The notes under the pieces were generated by a model that worked only from the letters and a program-made list of their open reading frames with translations, ran no database searches and was not told the DNA's origin. Shown one piece after another: positions 1-6,075 of a stretch of 15,205 nt of DNA; position 1 is the first letter of the stretch; each line of letters opens with the position of its first letter. The stretch covers positions 1 to 15,205 of the forward strand of contig CAYOMP010000054.1 of assembly GCA_964405075.1 (NCBI GenBank), in the 5' to 3' direction. Source of the DNA: CAYOMP01 sp964405075. Its GTDB lineage: Bacteria; Bacillota; Clostridia; Lachnospirales; Lachnospiraceae. A program made the position numbers and the translations under genes.

Positions 1-1
1 A

Positions 2-427
2 TCTGTTGTTGAAAAAGATTTTTATACTATTCCAAAAGAATTCTCTATTATGGGTGGTGATAATAGCAATGTCAGCTTTTTGTTAGAAACGTATGACGAA
101 AATGGTAAGGCTGAGCAGACTTTAATAACACCTACAATATACTATTCTACAGATGAAGATTACTATATTGATAAGAATGAATTTGCAGTGGGAAGTTATA
201 TAATAAAACAGGATTCACAAGACAGATATACAGTTAGTAAAACGGCGTCCTTGACAGGTGTATATAATATTAATAAAGGATATGCCGTATTCAAACAAAT
301 AGATATTATTATGGAAAACGAAGAGTATTATATTATTGAAGAAGGAACAGCATATGGATTAACAGTATATGACCATATCTGTACCGATGGAAAAGCAGTA
401 GATGAAGATGATATAATTACTAACTAG
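2..427 (+). CDS. C-terminal part of an HlyD-like membrane/efflux adaptor protein (5' truncated by window edge)
   Basis: The frame is open from base 2, and the ATG at 50 is internal, so the real start lies left of the window. About 141 C-terminal residues are visible, ending in TAG at 425-427. The end is acidic and beta-rich, with the stretch EEGTAYGLTVYDHICTDGKA. From memory this matches the C-terminal domain of the HlyD-family efflux periplasmic adaptor-like proteins encoded just upstream of the YggS-family gene in many Lachnospiraceae. Such proteins have an N-terminal membrane anchor and an extracellular barrel/hairpin region, none of which is visible here. The next gene starts 17 nt downstream, so the two are probably cotranscribed. 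The family assignment rests on context and C-terminal resemblance only. The substrate is unknown. Confidence 0.6.
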   Translation, partial: SVVEKDFYTIPKEFSIMGGDNSNVSFLLETYDENGKAEQTLITPTIYYSTDEDYYIDKNEFAVGSYIIKQDSQDRYTVSKTASLTGVYNINKGYAVFKQIDIIMENEEYYIIEEGTAYGLTVYDHICTDGKAVDEDDIITN

Positions 428-444
428 AAAAGGAGTATGGTTAA

Positions 445-1137
445 ATGATACAGGAGAATTTAAAACAAGTAGAGGCAAATATTGTTGAAGCTTGTAAACG
501 TGCCGGAAGAGATAGAAGAGAAGTAACATTAATTGCTGTTAGTAAGACAAAACCAATTGAAATGATTAAAGAGGTTATGGATGCCGGAATTATAGAGTTT
601 GGAGAGAATAAAGTTCAGGAAATGACCCAAAAATATGAGGAATTACCTAAAGATTTGCATTGGCACCTTATTGGTCATTTACAGAGAAATAAGGTTAAAT
701 ATATTGTGGACAAGGCGTGTTTAATACATTCTGTAGATTCTCTTAGATTAGCAGAAACAATTAACGAAGAAGCAATAAAAAAAGGCGTTATTGCTGATGT
801 TTTGATAGAAGTAAATGCAGCACAGGAAGAAACTAAGTTTGGTGTTTCATTAGAAGAAACAGTTGAATTAATATCTGAAATTGCAAAATTACCAAATGTC
901 AGGATAAAAGGACTAATGACTATTGCGCCTTATGTAGCAGATCCAGAAGAAAACAGAGTGCATTTCAAAAATTTAAAGCAATTATCTGTTGACATAAAAG
1001 CAAAAAACCTTGATAATGTTAGTATGGATGTGCTTTCAATGGGAATGACAAATGATTATCAGGTGGCTATAGAAGAAGGAGCCACTATGGTACGTGTTGG
1101 GACAGGCATTTTCGGTGAGAGAAATTATAATATTTAA
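445..1137 (+). CDS. ylmE: YggS/YlmE-family PLP-binding protein (pyridoxal phosphate homeostasis)
   Basis: The protein has 230 residues, full length for the YggS/PROSC family. These are fold-type III single-domain PLP proteins that buffer cytosolic pyridoxal 5'-phosphate and influence amino-acid and keto-acid pools; no catalytic reaction is firmly established. The PLP lysine is K34 in AVSKTKP. Family motifs follow in order: FGENKVQEM, WHLIGHLQRNKVKYI, HSVDS, KFGV, GLMTI, and the C-terminal phosphate-binding segment SMGMTNDYQVAIEEGATMVRVGTGIFG. The start at 445 is supported by AAAAGGAG at 428-435, nine bases upstream. It lies 5' of sepF, the same order as the B. subtilis ylmE-ylmF block, which fits long-known linkage of this family to division genes. 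Confidence 0.95.
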   Translation: MIQENLKQVEANIVEACKRAGRDRREVTLIAVSKTKPIEMIKEVMDAGIIEFGENKVQEMTQKYEELPKDLHWHLIGHLQRNKVKYIVDKACLIHSVDSLRLAETINEEAIKKGVIADVLIEVNAAQEETKFGVSLEETVELISEIAKLPNVRIKGLMTIAPYVADPEENRVHFKNLKQLSVDIKAKNLDNVSMDVLSMGMTNDYQVAIEEGATMVRVGTGIFGERNYNI

Positions 1138-1182
1138 AAGAGTCCAATAAAGAGCCTATAAGGCAAGTGGAGGATATTACTT

Positions 1183-1701
1183 ATGAGTATAATGGAAAAA
1201 TTTCTAGATATAATGAAACTAAATGATGATGAAAATTATGATGATGATTTCTATGATGATGACGATTATGAAGAACCACAGGTAAAGAAGAGAATAGCTT
1301 CAAGAGATGACGAAGAAGAGGATTCTAAGCCAGCATTTAAACCAAAGGCTGTAAAGTCTCAAACAACTAGCAAAGTTACACCAATGCGACCTTCAAGAAG
1401 GCAGGTGAATGGAATGGAAGTTTGTGTTATTAAACCAACTACAGTAGAAGATTCGAGAGAAATAACAGAAACATTATTAAGTGGTAGAGCAGTAATTCTT
1501 AATCTGGAAGGATTAGACGTTGAAATTGCACAAAGAATAATTGACTTTACATCAGGTTCTTGTTTTGCAATCAGTGGTAATTTACAGAAGGTTTCTAATT
1601 ACATTTTTATAATTACTCCTAATAATGTAGAGATTTCTGGGGATTTTCAGGATTTGTTAACTGGGGCATTTAATGTACCAGGTGTGTCTACGGATATTTA
1701 G
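1183..1701 (+). CDS. sepF: Cell division protein SepF
   Basis: The protein has 172 residues. SepF is a cytoplasmic, membrane-associated partner of FtsZ that tethers and aligns the Z-ring in Firmicutes and Actinobacteria. Residues 1-13 (MSIMEKFLDIMKL) form a short amphipathic, membrane-targeting-type segment. Residues 15-31 are strikingly Asp/Glu-rich (NYDDDFYDDDDYEE). Residues 32-75 are a charged, probably disordered linker. The conserved SepF core runs from about residue 79 to 165, with VCVIKPTTVEDSREI, a GRAVILNLEGLD strand, RIIDFTSGSCFAI, and the terminal FIITPNNVEISGD. The ATG at 1183 has GTGGAGG at 1167-1173, nine bases upstream. The in-frame ATG at 1192 is a less likely start. ylmH follows after 5 nt. 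The poly-Asp linker is longer than I expect for B. subtilis SepF but is not a defect. Confidence 0.95.
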   Translation: MSIMEKFLDIMKLNDDENYDDDFYDDDDYEEPQVKKRIASRDDEEEDSKPAFKPKAVKSQTTSKVTPMRPSRRQVNGMEVCVIKPTTVEDSREITETLLSGRAVILNLEGLDVEIAQRIIDFTSGSCFAISGNLQKVSNYIFIITPNNVEISGDFQDLLTGAFNVPGVSTDI

Positions 1702-1706
1702 TAGTT

Positions 1707-2471
1707 ATGACAAGAGAAGAAGAATTATTAAAAAAGAGACTAATAGAGTTATCAAATAATGCATACTATAGAGAAAGTCCAGTGTTTACGGACTTTCTCA
1801 ATTTGAATGAACAAAATATTTTTCATACAATCCAAAATGAGTTAGCTCCTGTAAAAACGATATGTTTTGGTGGATATGAATCAGCAGAGCGTCAGATGGT
1901 GGCATTTCTACCTGATGCTTTTTTGATGAAATTTGATAATTCTAATTATCCAATGGAAATAGTTTGTATAGAACCAGCTAATGCAAAATTTGCTGATACT
2001 CTTTCGCATAGAGATTTTCTAGGAGCGATTTTGAACCTTGGAATTGAGAGATGTAAGATTGGCGATATTATTATTGAAGAGAATAAAGCTTATATTTTTT
2101 GCTCAAATAAATTAAGTCAATTTCTTATAGATGAATTAAGAAAAGTGAAACATACAATTATTAGGACTAGAATAAGTGATTTGAAGGATTTTAAATATGA
2201 GCCTCAGTTAAAGGTGTTAAAGGGATCTGTTGCGTCTGTGAGAATAGATGGTGTATTGACTGTTTGTGCTAATTGCTCTCGCGGTGATGCGGTAGATTTA
2301 ATCAATGCAAAAAAAGTATTTGTAAATGGTAGATTAGTTGAAGCAAATAGTTATAATCTAAAAAATGAGGATGTTATATCTGTTAGGGGATTAGGAAAAT
2401 TTATTTTTTCAGGAATTATATCAGAGACCAAAAAGGGCAGATATTATATAGAAATTAAAAAATATATTTAA
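1707..2471 (+). CDS. ylmH: YlmH, S4-domain RNA-binding protein
   Basis: The protein has 254 residues. YlmH proteins carry an N-terminal YlmH-type fold and a C-terminal S4 RNA-binding domain. In B. subtilis YlmH has been linked to cell division by gene position and more recently to ribosome-associated quality control, working on peptidyl-tRNA-bearing 50S subunits. Visible family motifs are FGGYESAERQMVAFLP (residues 54-69) and LSHRDFLGAILNLGIERCKIGD (99-120). The S4 domain lies at about 177-235, with SRGDAVDLINAKKVFVNGRL. The start follows the sepF stop by 5 nt with no convincing Shine-Dalgarno, so translation is probably coupled to sepF. Codons 22-31 carry a perfect inverted repeat, listed separately. 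Confidence 0.92.
   Translation: MTREEELLKKRLIELSNNAYYRESPVFTDFLNLNEQNIFHTIQNELAPVKTICFGGYESAERQMVAFLPDAFLMKFDNSNYPMEIVCIEPANAKFADTLSHRDFLGAILNLGIERCKIGDIIIEENKAYIFCSNKLSQFLIDELRKVKHTIIRTRISDLKDFKYEPQLKVLKGSVASVRIDGVLTVCANCSRGDAVDLINAKKVFVNGRLVEANSYNLKNEDVISVRGLGKFIFSGIISETKKGRYYIEIKKYI
1771..1799 (+). repeat. Perfect 10-bp inverted repeat inside ylmH
   Basis: GAGAAAGTCC at 1771-1780 is an exact reverse complement of GGACTTTCTC at 1790-1799, with a 9-nt loop (AGTGTTTAC). The DNA encodes the RESPVFTDFL segment of YlmH, so it is coding sequence. In mRNA it would form a stable hairpin about 65 nt into the reading frame. No U-run follows (AATTTGAATG), so it is not a standard terminator. Confidence 0.8.
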
Positions 2472-2484
2472 GGTGGGAAAAGTA

Positions 2485-3597
2485 ATGTCAAAACGTTTAC
2501 AAGTTAAGGCAAAAGGCGGAAAAACAGTATTATATGATATAGTAATTGAGAATTCATTCGATACTTTATTAAATGAATTAGAGAGTTTTGAAATCGAAAA
2601 TAAAAAATTATGTATTGTTACAGATACTAATGTTGAAAAATTATATGCAACTGAATTAAAAGAGCTTTTAGAGAAAAAGGCAAAAAAAGTTGTTGTGTTT
2701 GCTTTTGACGCTGGAGAGGAAAATAAGAATTTAAACACTGTAAAAGCATTATATGAAAAATTAATTCAAGAAAAATTTGATAGAAAAGATATGCTTGTAG
2801 CTTTGGGTGGAGGCGTTGTTGGAGATTTGACGGGCTTTACAGCAGCTACATATTTAAGAGGAATAGATTTTATTCAAGTTCCTACTACATTATTGGCACA
2901 GGTTGATAGTAGTGTTGGAGGCAAAACAGGCGTAGATTTTGATTCTTATAAGAATATGGTTGGAGCATTTTATATGCCTAAGTTAGTATTTATGAATATG
3001 GCAACACTTTCAACATTGCCGGAAAATCAATTCTATTCTGGAATGGGTGAAGTATTAAAATATGGCTTAATTAAAAGTGAATCGTTCTTTGGATGGTTAG
3101 TTTCCAATTTGTATGAAATATATGAAAAAGAACCTGAAATGTTGGAAGAAATGGTATATGAAAGTTGTAATTTTAAAAAGATTATTGTTGAGAAAGATCC
3201 AACAGAACAAGGTGACAGAGCGTTGTTAAACTTTGGCCACACTATTGGACATGCAATTGAAAGACAAATGAATTTCAAGTATTTACATGGAGAATGTGTA
3301 GCATTAGGAATGATAGCCGCAGCACACATTTCATGGAAGAGAGATTTAATTAGCACAGATGAATTTTTTGAAATTAGAGATATGTTTGTAGCATTTAATT
3401 TGCCAATTTCTATTACTGATATAACACCGGAAGAAATTCTTGAAACTACTAAATCTGATAAAAAAATGGAAAATGGCAAGATTAAATTTGTTTTATTGAA
3501 GAAAATGGGTAAAGCTTTTATAGATAAAACTGTAACTGATGAAGAAATGTTAGAAGCAATTAAATTTTTAATTTTTGATGAGGAAGACAATGAATAA
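2485..3597 (+). CDS. aroB: 3-dehydroquinate synthase
   Basis: The enzyme converts DAHP to 3-dehydroquinate, step two of the shikimate pathway, using NAD and a divalent metal in the cytoplasm. I start it at ATG 2485, giving 370 residues, because AGGTGGG at 2471-2477 sits seven bases upstream. The in-frame GTG at 2473 lies inside that ribosome binding site. Residues 108-118 (GGGVVGDLTGF) and 132-150 (VPTTLLAQVDSSVGGKTGV) are the NAD and substrate loops. The metal ligands are E189 (GMGEVLKYG), H252 (NFGHTIGHAIE) and H268 (LHGE), with the conserved H256 between them. All key residues are present and the length is normal. The gene lies between ylmH and lspA, with no other aro gene in view, so its place here is unusual. 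Confidence 0.96.
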   Translation: MSKRLQVKAKGGKTVLYDIVIENSFDTLLNELESFEIENKKLCIVTDTNVEKLYATELKELLEKKAKKVVVFAFDAGEENKNLNTVKALYEKLIQEKFDRKDMLVALGGGVVGDLTGFTAATYLRGIDFIQVPTTLLAQVDSSVGGKTGVDFDSYKNMVGAFYMPKLVFMNMATLSTLPENQFYSGMGEVLKYGLIKSESFFGWLVSNLYEIYEKEPEMLEEMVYESCNFKKIIVEKDPTEQGDRALLNFGHTIGHAIERQMNFKYLHGECVALGMIAAAHISWKRDLISTDEFFEIRDMFVAFNLPISITDITPEEILETTKSDKKMENGKIKFVLLKKMGKAFIDKTVTDEEMLEAIKFLIFDEEDNE

Positions 3598-4162
3598 TTA
3601 TAACGACAATAAGGAGTTAACTTCAACAAATTTAATAAGTATTTTTGTTGGCTTTGTACTAACAGTTGCATTGATTGTCCTAGATCAGCTAACAAAGGCA
3701 ATGGCTGTTACAAACTTAATGAATAAGCCTTCTTATGTATTAATAGATGGAGTATTCGAATTAATGTATTTGGAAAATCGTGGTGCAGCGTTTGGTGTGC
3801 TACAGAATCAAAAATGGTTTTTTGTAGTAGGAGCTGTTGCTGTTGTGATTATTGCAGGGTACATTTATTATAAGGTTCCAAATACAAAGAAATATTTCAT
3901 AACTAAGGTAATATGTATTCTTATGACAGCAGGGGCTGTTGGTAATATGATAGATAGATTTCTTAATAATTATGTTATTGATTTCTTTTATTTTAGTTTA
4001 ATTAATTTTCCAGTATTTAATGTGGCAGATATATATGTTACGGTAGGGGCTGCAATGATGTTTATAGCCATATTATTTATTTATAAAGATGGAGATTTTG
4101 GATTTCTTTTTCCTAATAAAAAGGAAGGTAAAGAAAAAGGAGATATAAATGACAAAGCATAA
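3590..4162 (+). CDS. lspA: Lipoprotein signal peptidase (signal peptidase II)
   Basis: This is a membrane aspartyl protease that cleaves the signal peptide of prolipoproteins after diacylglyceryl modification. With the start at ATG 3590 it has 190 residues; AGGA at 3581-3584 serves as a weak ribosome binding site inside the aroB end. An upstream in-frame TTG (3575) lacks support. Four hydrophobic segments lie at about residues 15-35, 77-95, 104-120 and 144-165. Motifs are LDQLTKAMAV (31-40), NRGAAFG (63-69), GAVGNMIDRF (115-124), VIDFF with catalytic D131, and FNVADIYV with catalytic D147. The C-terminus is a lysine-rich tail (KKEGKEKG). It overlaps aroB by 8 nt and the next gene by 14 nt, which suggests translational coupling. 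Confidence 0.95.
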   Translation: MNNYNDNKELTSTNLISIFVGFVLTVALIVLDQLTKAMAVTNLMNKPSYVLIDGVFELMYLENRGAAFGVLQNQKWFFVVGAVAVVIIAGYIYYKVPNTKKYFITKVICILMTAGAVGNMIDRFLNNYVIDFFYFSLINFPVFNVADIYVTVGAAMMFIAILFIYKDGDFGFLFPNKKEGKEKGDINDKA

Positions 4163-5069
4163 TTTTTTGGTAGATGAAAATTATGTCGATGAAAGAATAG
4201 ATAAGTATTTAACTGAGCTTTTGGATGGAAAGACACGCTCTTACATTCAAAAGCTTATTAAAAATGAGGCTGTTTTAGTAAACGACAAAATTGTTAAAGC
4301 AAATTACAAACTGAATATGGATGATGTGGTGGAAATAACAATACCAGAAGCAAAGGTTATTGATGTGGAACCAGAAAATATTCCCTTGGATATTTTATAC
4401 GAGGATGATGCCATTTTGATTGTAAACAAACCTAAGGGAATGGTTGTACATCCTAGTGCAGGGCATTATTCAGGAACATTAGTTAATGCGATTATGTATC
4501 ATTGCAAGGACAATTTATCAGAGATTAATGGAGAATTAAGACCTGGGATTGTACATAGAATAGATATGGATACAACGGGAGTGTTGGTGATTTGTAAAAC
4601 AAATCAGGCACATTTGGATATTTCAGAACAGTTAAAGGTACATTCTATAACAAGAAAATACAGGGCTATTGTTCACAACAATGTGAAAGACGATGAAGGA
4701 ACAGTTGAGGGGCCTATTGGAAGACATCCTGTGGACAGAAAGAAAATGGCAATAAATTATAAAAATGGTAAGGACGCGGTTACTCATTATAAAGTGTTAG
4801 AACGTATGGGGAATTTCTCATATGTGGAGTGCCAACTAGAAACAGGTAGGACACATCAGATTCGTGTGCATATGGCAAGCATTAATCATCCGTTATTAGG
4901 GGATAGTCTGTATGGACCGGCTAAGTGCCCATATTCATCTTTACAGGGACAGACATTACATGCCATGGTTTTGGGATTTGTTCATCCGGTTACAAAAGAA
5001 TATGTGGAGTTTGAAGCACCTTTGCCAGACTATTTTGAGAAGATGCTTAATATACTTAGAGGTAAATAA
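4149..5069 (+). CDS. rluD: RluD-type (RluA family) 23S rRNA pseudouridine synthase
   Basis: The protein has 306 residues. RluA-family enzymes isomerise uridines to pseudouridine; RluD-like members modify the helix 69 region of 23S rRNA. An N-terminal S4 domain spans about residues 14-62 (VDERIDKYLTELL, SYIQKLIKNEAVLVND). The catalytic domain begins near residue 78. The catalytic aspartate is D139 in GIVHRIDMDTTG. Other motifs are IVNKPKGMVVHPSAGH (91-106), ETGRTHQIRVHMA and HPLLGDSLYG. The start has AAGGAG at 4138-4142 six bases upstream, within the end of lspA. The lspA-pseudouridine synthase order matches B. subtilis lspA-ylyB. The exact target uridine cannot be read from the sequence. It is the last gene of the packed block, with about 395 nt of gene-free DNA after it. 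Confidence 0.93.
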   Translation: MTKHNFLVDENYVDERIDKYLTELLDGKTRSYIQKLIKNEAVLVNDKIVKANYKLNMDDVVEITIPEAKVIDVEPENIPLDILYEDDAILIVNKPKGMVVHPSAGHYSGTLVNAIMYHCKDNLSEINGELRPGIVHRIDMDTTGVLVICKTNQAHLDISEQLKVHSITRKYRAIVHNNVKDDEGTVEGPIGRHPVDRKKMAINYKNGKDAVTHYKVLERMGNFSYVECQLETGRTHQIRVHMASINHPLLGDSLYGPAKCPYSSLQGQTLHAMVLGFVHPVTKEYVEFEAPLPDYFEKMLNILRGK

Positions 5070-5125
5070 AATTGTGTATGTAAAAATGTACATAGTACAA
5101 TAAGGGGTTATTAAAAAAATATATC

Positions 5126-5164
5126 TTTCTTATAAGCCACGAAAATAGCGGATTATATAAGAAA
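5126..5164. repeat. 9-bp inverted repeat downstream of rluD
   Basis: TTTCTTATA at 5126-5134 is exactly complementary to TATAAGAAA at 5156-5164, with a 21-nt loop. On the + strand an A-rich run follows, so it is a poor + strand terminator. It may be a processing or 3'-end structure of the rluD transcript. The AT-rich arms make this a low-value signal alone. Confidence 0.35.
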
Positions 5165-5172
5165 AAAGGACT

Positions 5173-5244
5173 AAAATACAAGCTATATTTATTACGAAAT
5201 TCTTAATAATAGTTAAAAGAATTTAGGGAATAAGCTTGTATTTT
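5173..5244. repeat. Nested inverted repeats (12 bp outer, 8 bp inner) in the rluD-downstream gap
   Basis: The outer arms AAAATACAAGCT (5173-5184) and AGCTTGTATTTT (5233-5244) are exact reverse complements. Inside them AAATTCTT (5197-5204) and AAGAATTT (5217-5224) form a second perfect stem with a 12-nt loop. The right outer arm ends in TATTTT, so the structure could act as a weak terminator for the block ending with rluD. It also overlaps the -35 region of a possible promoter (5236-5264), so an operator role is an alternative. Confidence 0.5.
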
Positions 5245-5264
5245 GTCGTTATATGTGATAAACT
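5236..5264 (+). promoter_or_regulatory. Candidate promoter of the 185-aa protein / cstA operon
   Basis: TTGTAT (5236-5241) and TAAACT (5259-5264) are separated by 17 bases. Each hexamer is only a partial match to the sigma-A consensus. The position would produce a leader of about 190 nt before the gene at 5465. The -35 lies inside the right arm of the inverted repeat at 5173-5244. Confidence 0.3.
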
Positions 5265-5313
5265 CTTTTATGGTTTAGTACGTTGAAGTATTACATTGAA
5301 GATGTCTGTTTTT

Positions 5314-5464
5314 TTACTGGTAGCTCATAAACAGGTATGACCGATAGATTACGTGACTATTATGGTGCAAAAATATGAGCATACTAATAATTTTCAGATT
5401 TGATACAAAGCACTTGCGAATTTCGCAATGATATAAAAGTGAGTAATGAAAAAAGAGGGATTGT
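5314..5464 (+). promoter_or_regulatory. Structured leader upstream of the 185-aa protein gene (gene-free gap 5070-5464)
   Basis: This is the 3' part of a 395-nt gap. GTA-GCTCATA (5320-5329) pairs with TATGAGC-A-TAC (5374-5384), with one bulged A, and weaker outer pairs extend to about 5314 and 5390. Inside, ACCGATAG (from 5340) can pair with CTATTATGGT (5357-5366) across a 9-nt loop. Downstream lies the perfect 15-bp palindrome TTGCGAATTTCGCAA (5414-5428). The ribosome binding site AGAGGGA is at 5454-5460. I could not match this leader to the conserved core of any riboswitch class I know, nor find a T-box motif or a clear terminator. It could be a cis-regulatory RNA or an unrelated AT-rich leader. 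Confidence 0.4.
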
Positions 5465-6022
5465 ATGAATTCAACTGAATTTTTAGAAGAATTATTAAAA
5501 GAATACTCATCAACTTTTGATATTTATAGAGATTATGAATACAACGGAGAAGTATATCCGGCATATGCGCAGTTTTATTCTCATAATGAGAAATATGTAT
5601 TGGTCAGAGAAGCTAAGTTGTGGGAGGCTAATTGCTTTGAACATACATTATTTATTAAGGCTGACAAACTTGATGAGAAAGATGTAAAAGATATTCAAAA
5701 GCTTATTAAAGATAATATGGAGCCTGATATGGTTCGTAAGGGTGAGAGATTACCTGTTAAGAATCATATGTATACATATCTGACGGTAGTTGTACTTTGT
5801 GAGGGAGAGATTTCATCTAAGGCAGTTAAAATGATTAAAAGATTCAGCTTTGGAAAGTCTTATCAGTTAACTATCAGAGGATGGTCAAATGCAAAACTAG
5901 TATGTGTGGATTTGAAAAATCAGATGTTTATTAGTAATAGAGAGGGAAAAGCTTTAAAGAAGTTAATAACACATATTTTTAAGAAGTGCACTGTTGAAGA
6001 AAAGATTCAGCAGTCTGCATAA
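5465..6022 (+). CDS. Unrecognised 185-residue cytoplasmic protein upstream of cstA
   Basis: I do not recognise a characterised family. The protein has no signal peptide and no membrane segment, and is mixed alpha/beta and charged. The middle contains YNGEVYPAYAQFYSHNEKYV and REAKLWEANCFEHTLFIKA (about residues 27-65), followed by a helical region and KNHMYTYLTVVVLCEG (about 99-114). The C-terminal third is basic (KALKKLITHIFKKC). My impression is that similar uncharacterised proteins occur in Lachnospiraceae, but I cannot name a domain with certainty. The start at ATG 5465 has GAGGGA at 5455-5460. cstA begins 53 nt downstream with its own strong ribosome binding site and no terminator between them, so cotranscription is likely. 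That hints at a role connected to CstA or starvation, which is inference only. Confidence 0.75.
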   Translation: MNSTEFLEELLKEYSSTFDIYRDYEYNGEVYPAYAQFYSHNEKYVLVREAKLWEANCFEHTLFIKADKLDEKDVKDIQKLIKDNMEPDMVRKGERLPVKNHMYTYLTVVVLCEGEISSKAVKMIKRFSFGKSYQLTIRGWSNAKLVCVDLKNQMFISNREGKALKKLITHIFKKCTVEEKIQQSA

Positions 6023-6075
6023 ATTGGGTTTCACAAACAATATTATATAAATATTAAAAAATAGGAGGGATAATT

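Noticed and set aside
3033..3701. Long - strand open frame antisense to aroB and lspA
   Set aside because: It mirrors strongly conserved coding sequence on the + strand, has a low-complexity composition and no ribosome binding site, so it is a shadow frame.
5387..5401. Possible CodY box (AATTTTCAGATTTGA)
   Set aside because: Only the left ten bases match the AATTTTCWGAAAATT consensus; in AT-rich DNA this is weak.
5070..5464. Gap tested for known RNA classes (riboswitches, T-box, 6S, RNase P)
   Set aside because: None of the conserved core motifs I know could be found by eye; kept only as an unassigned structured leader.
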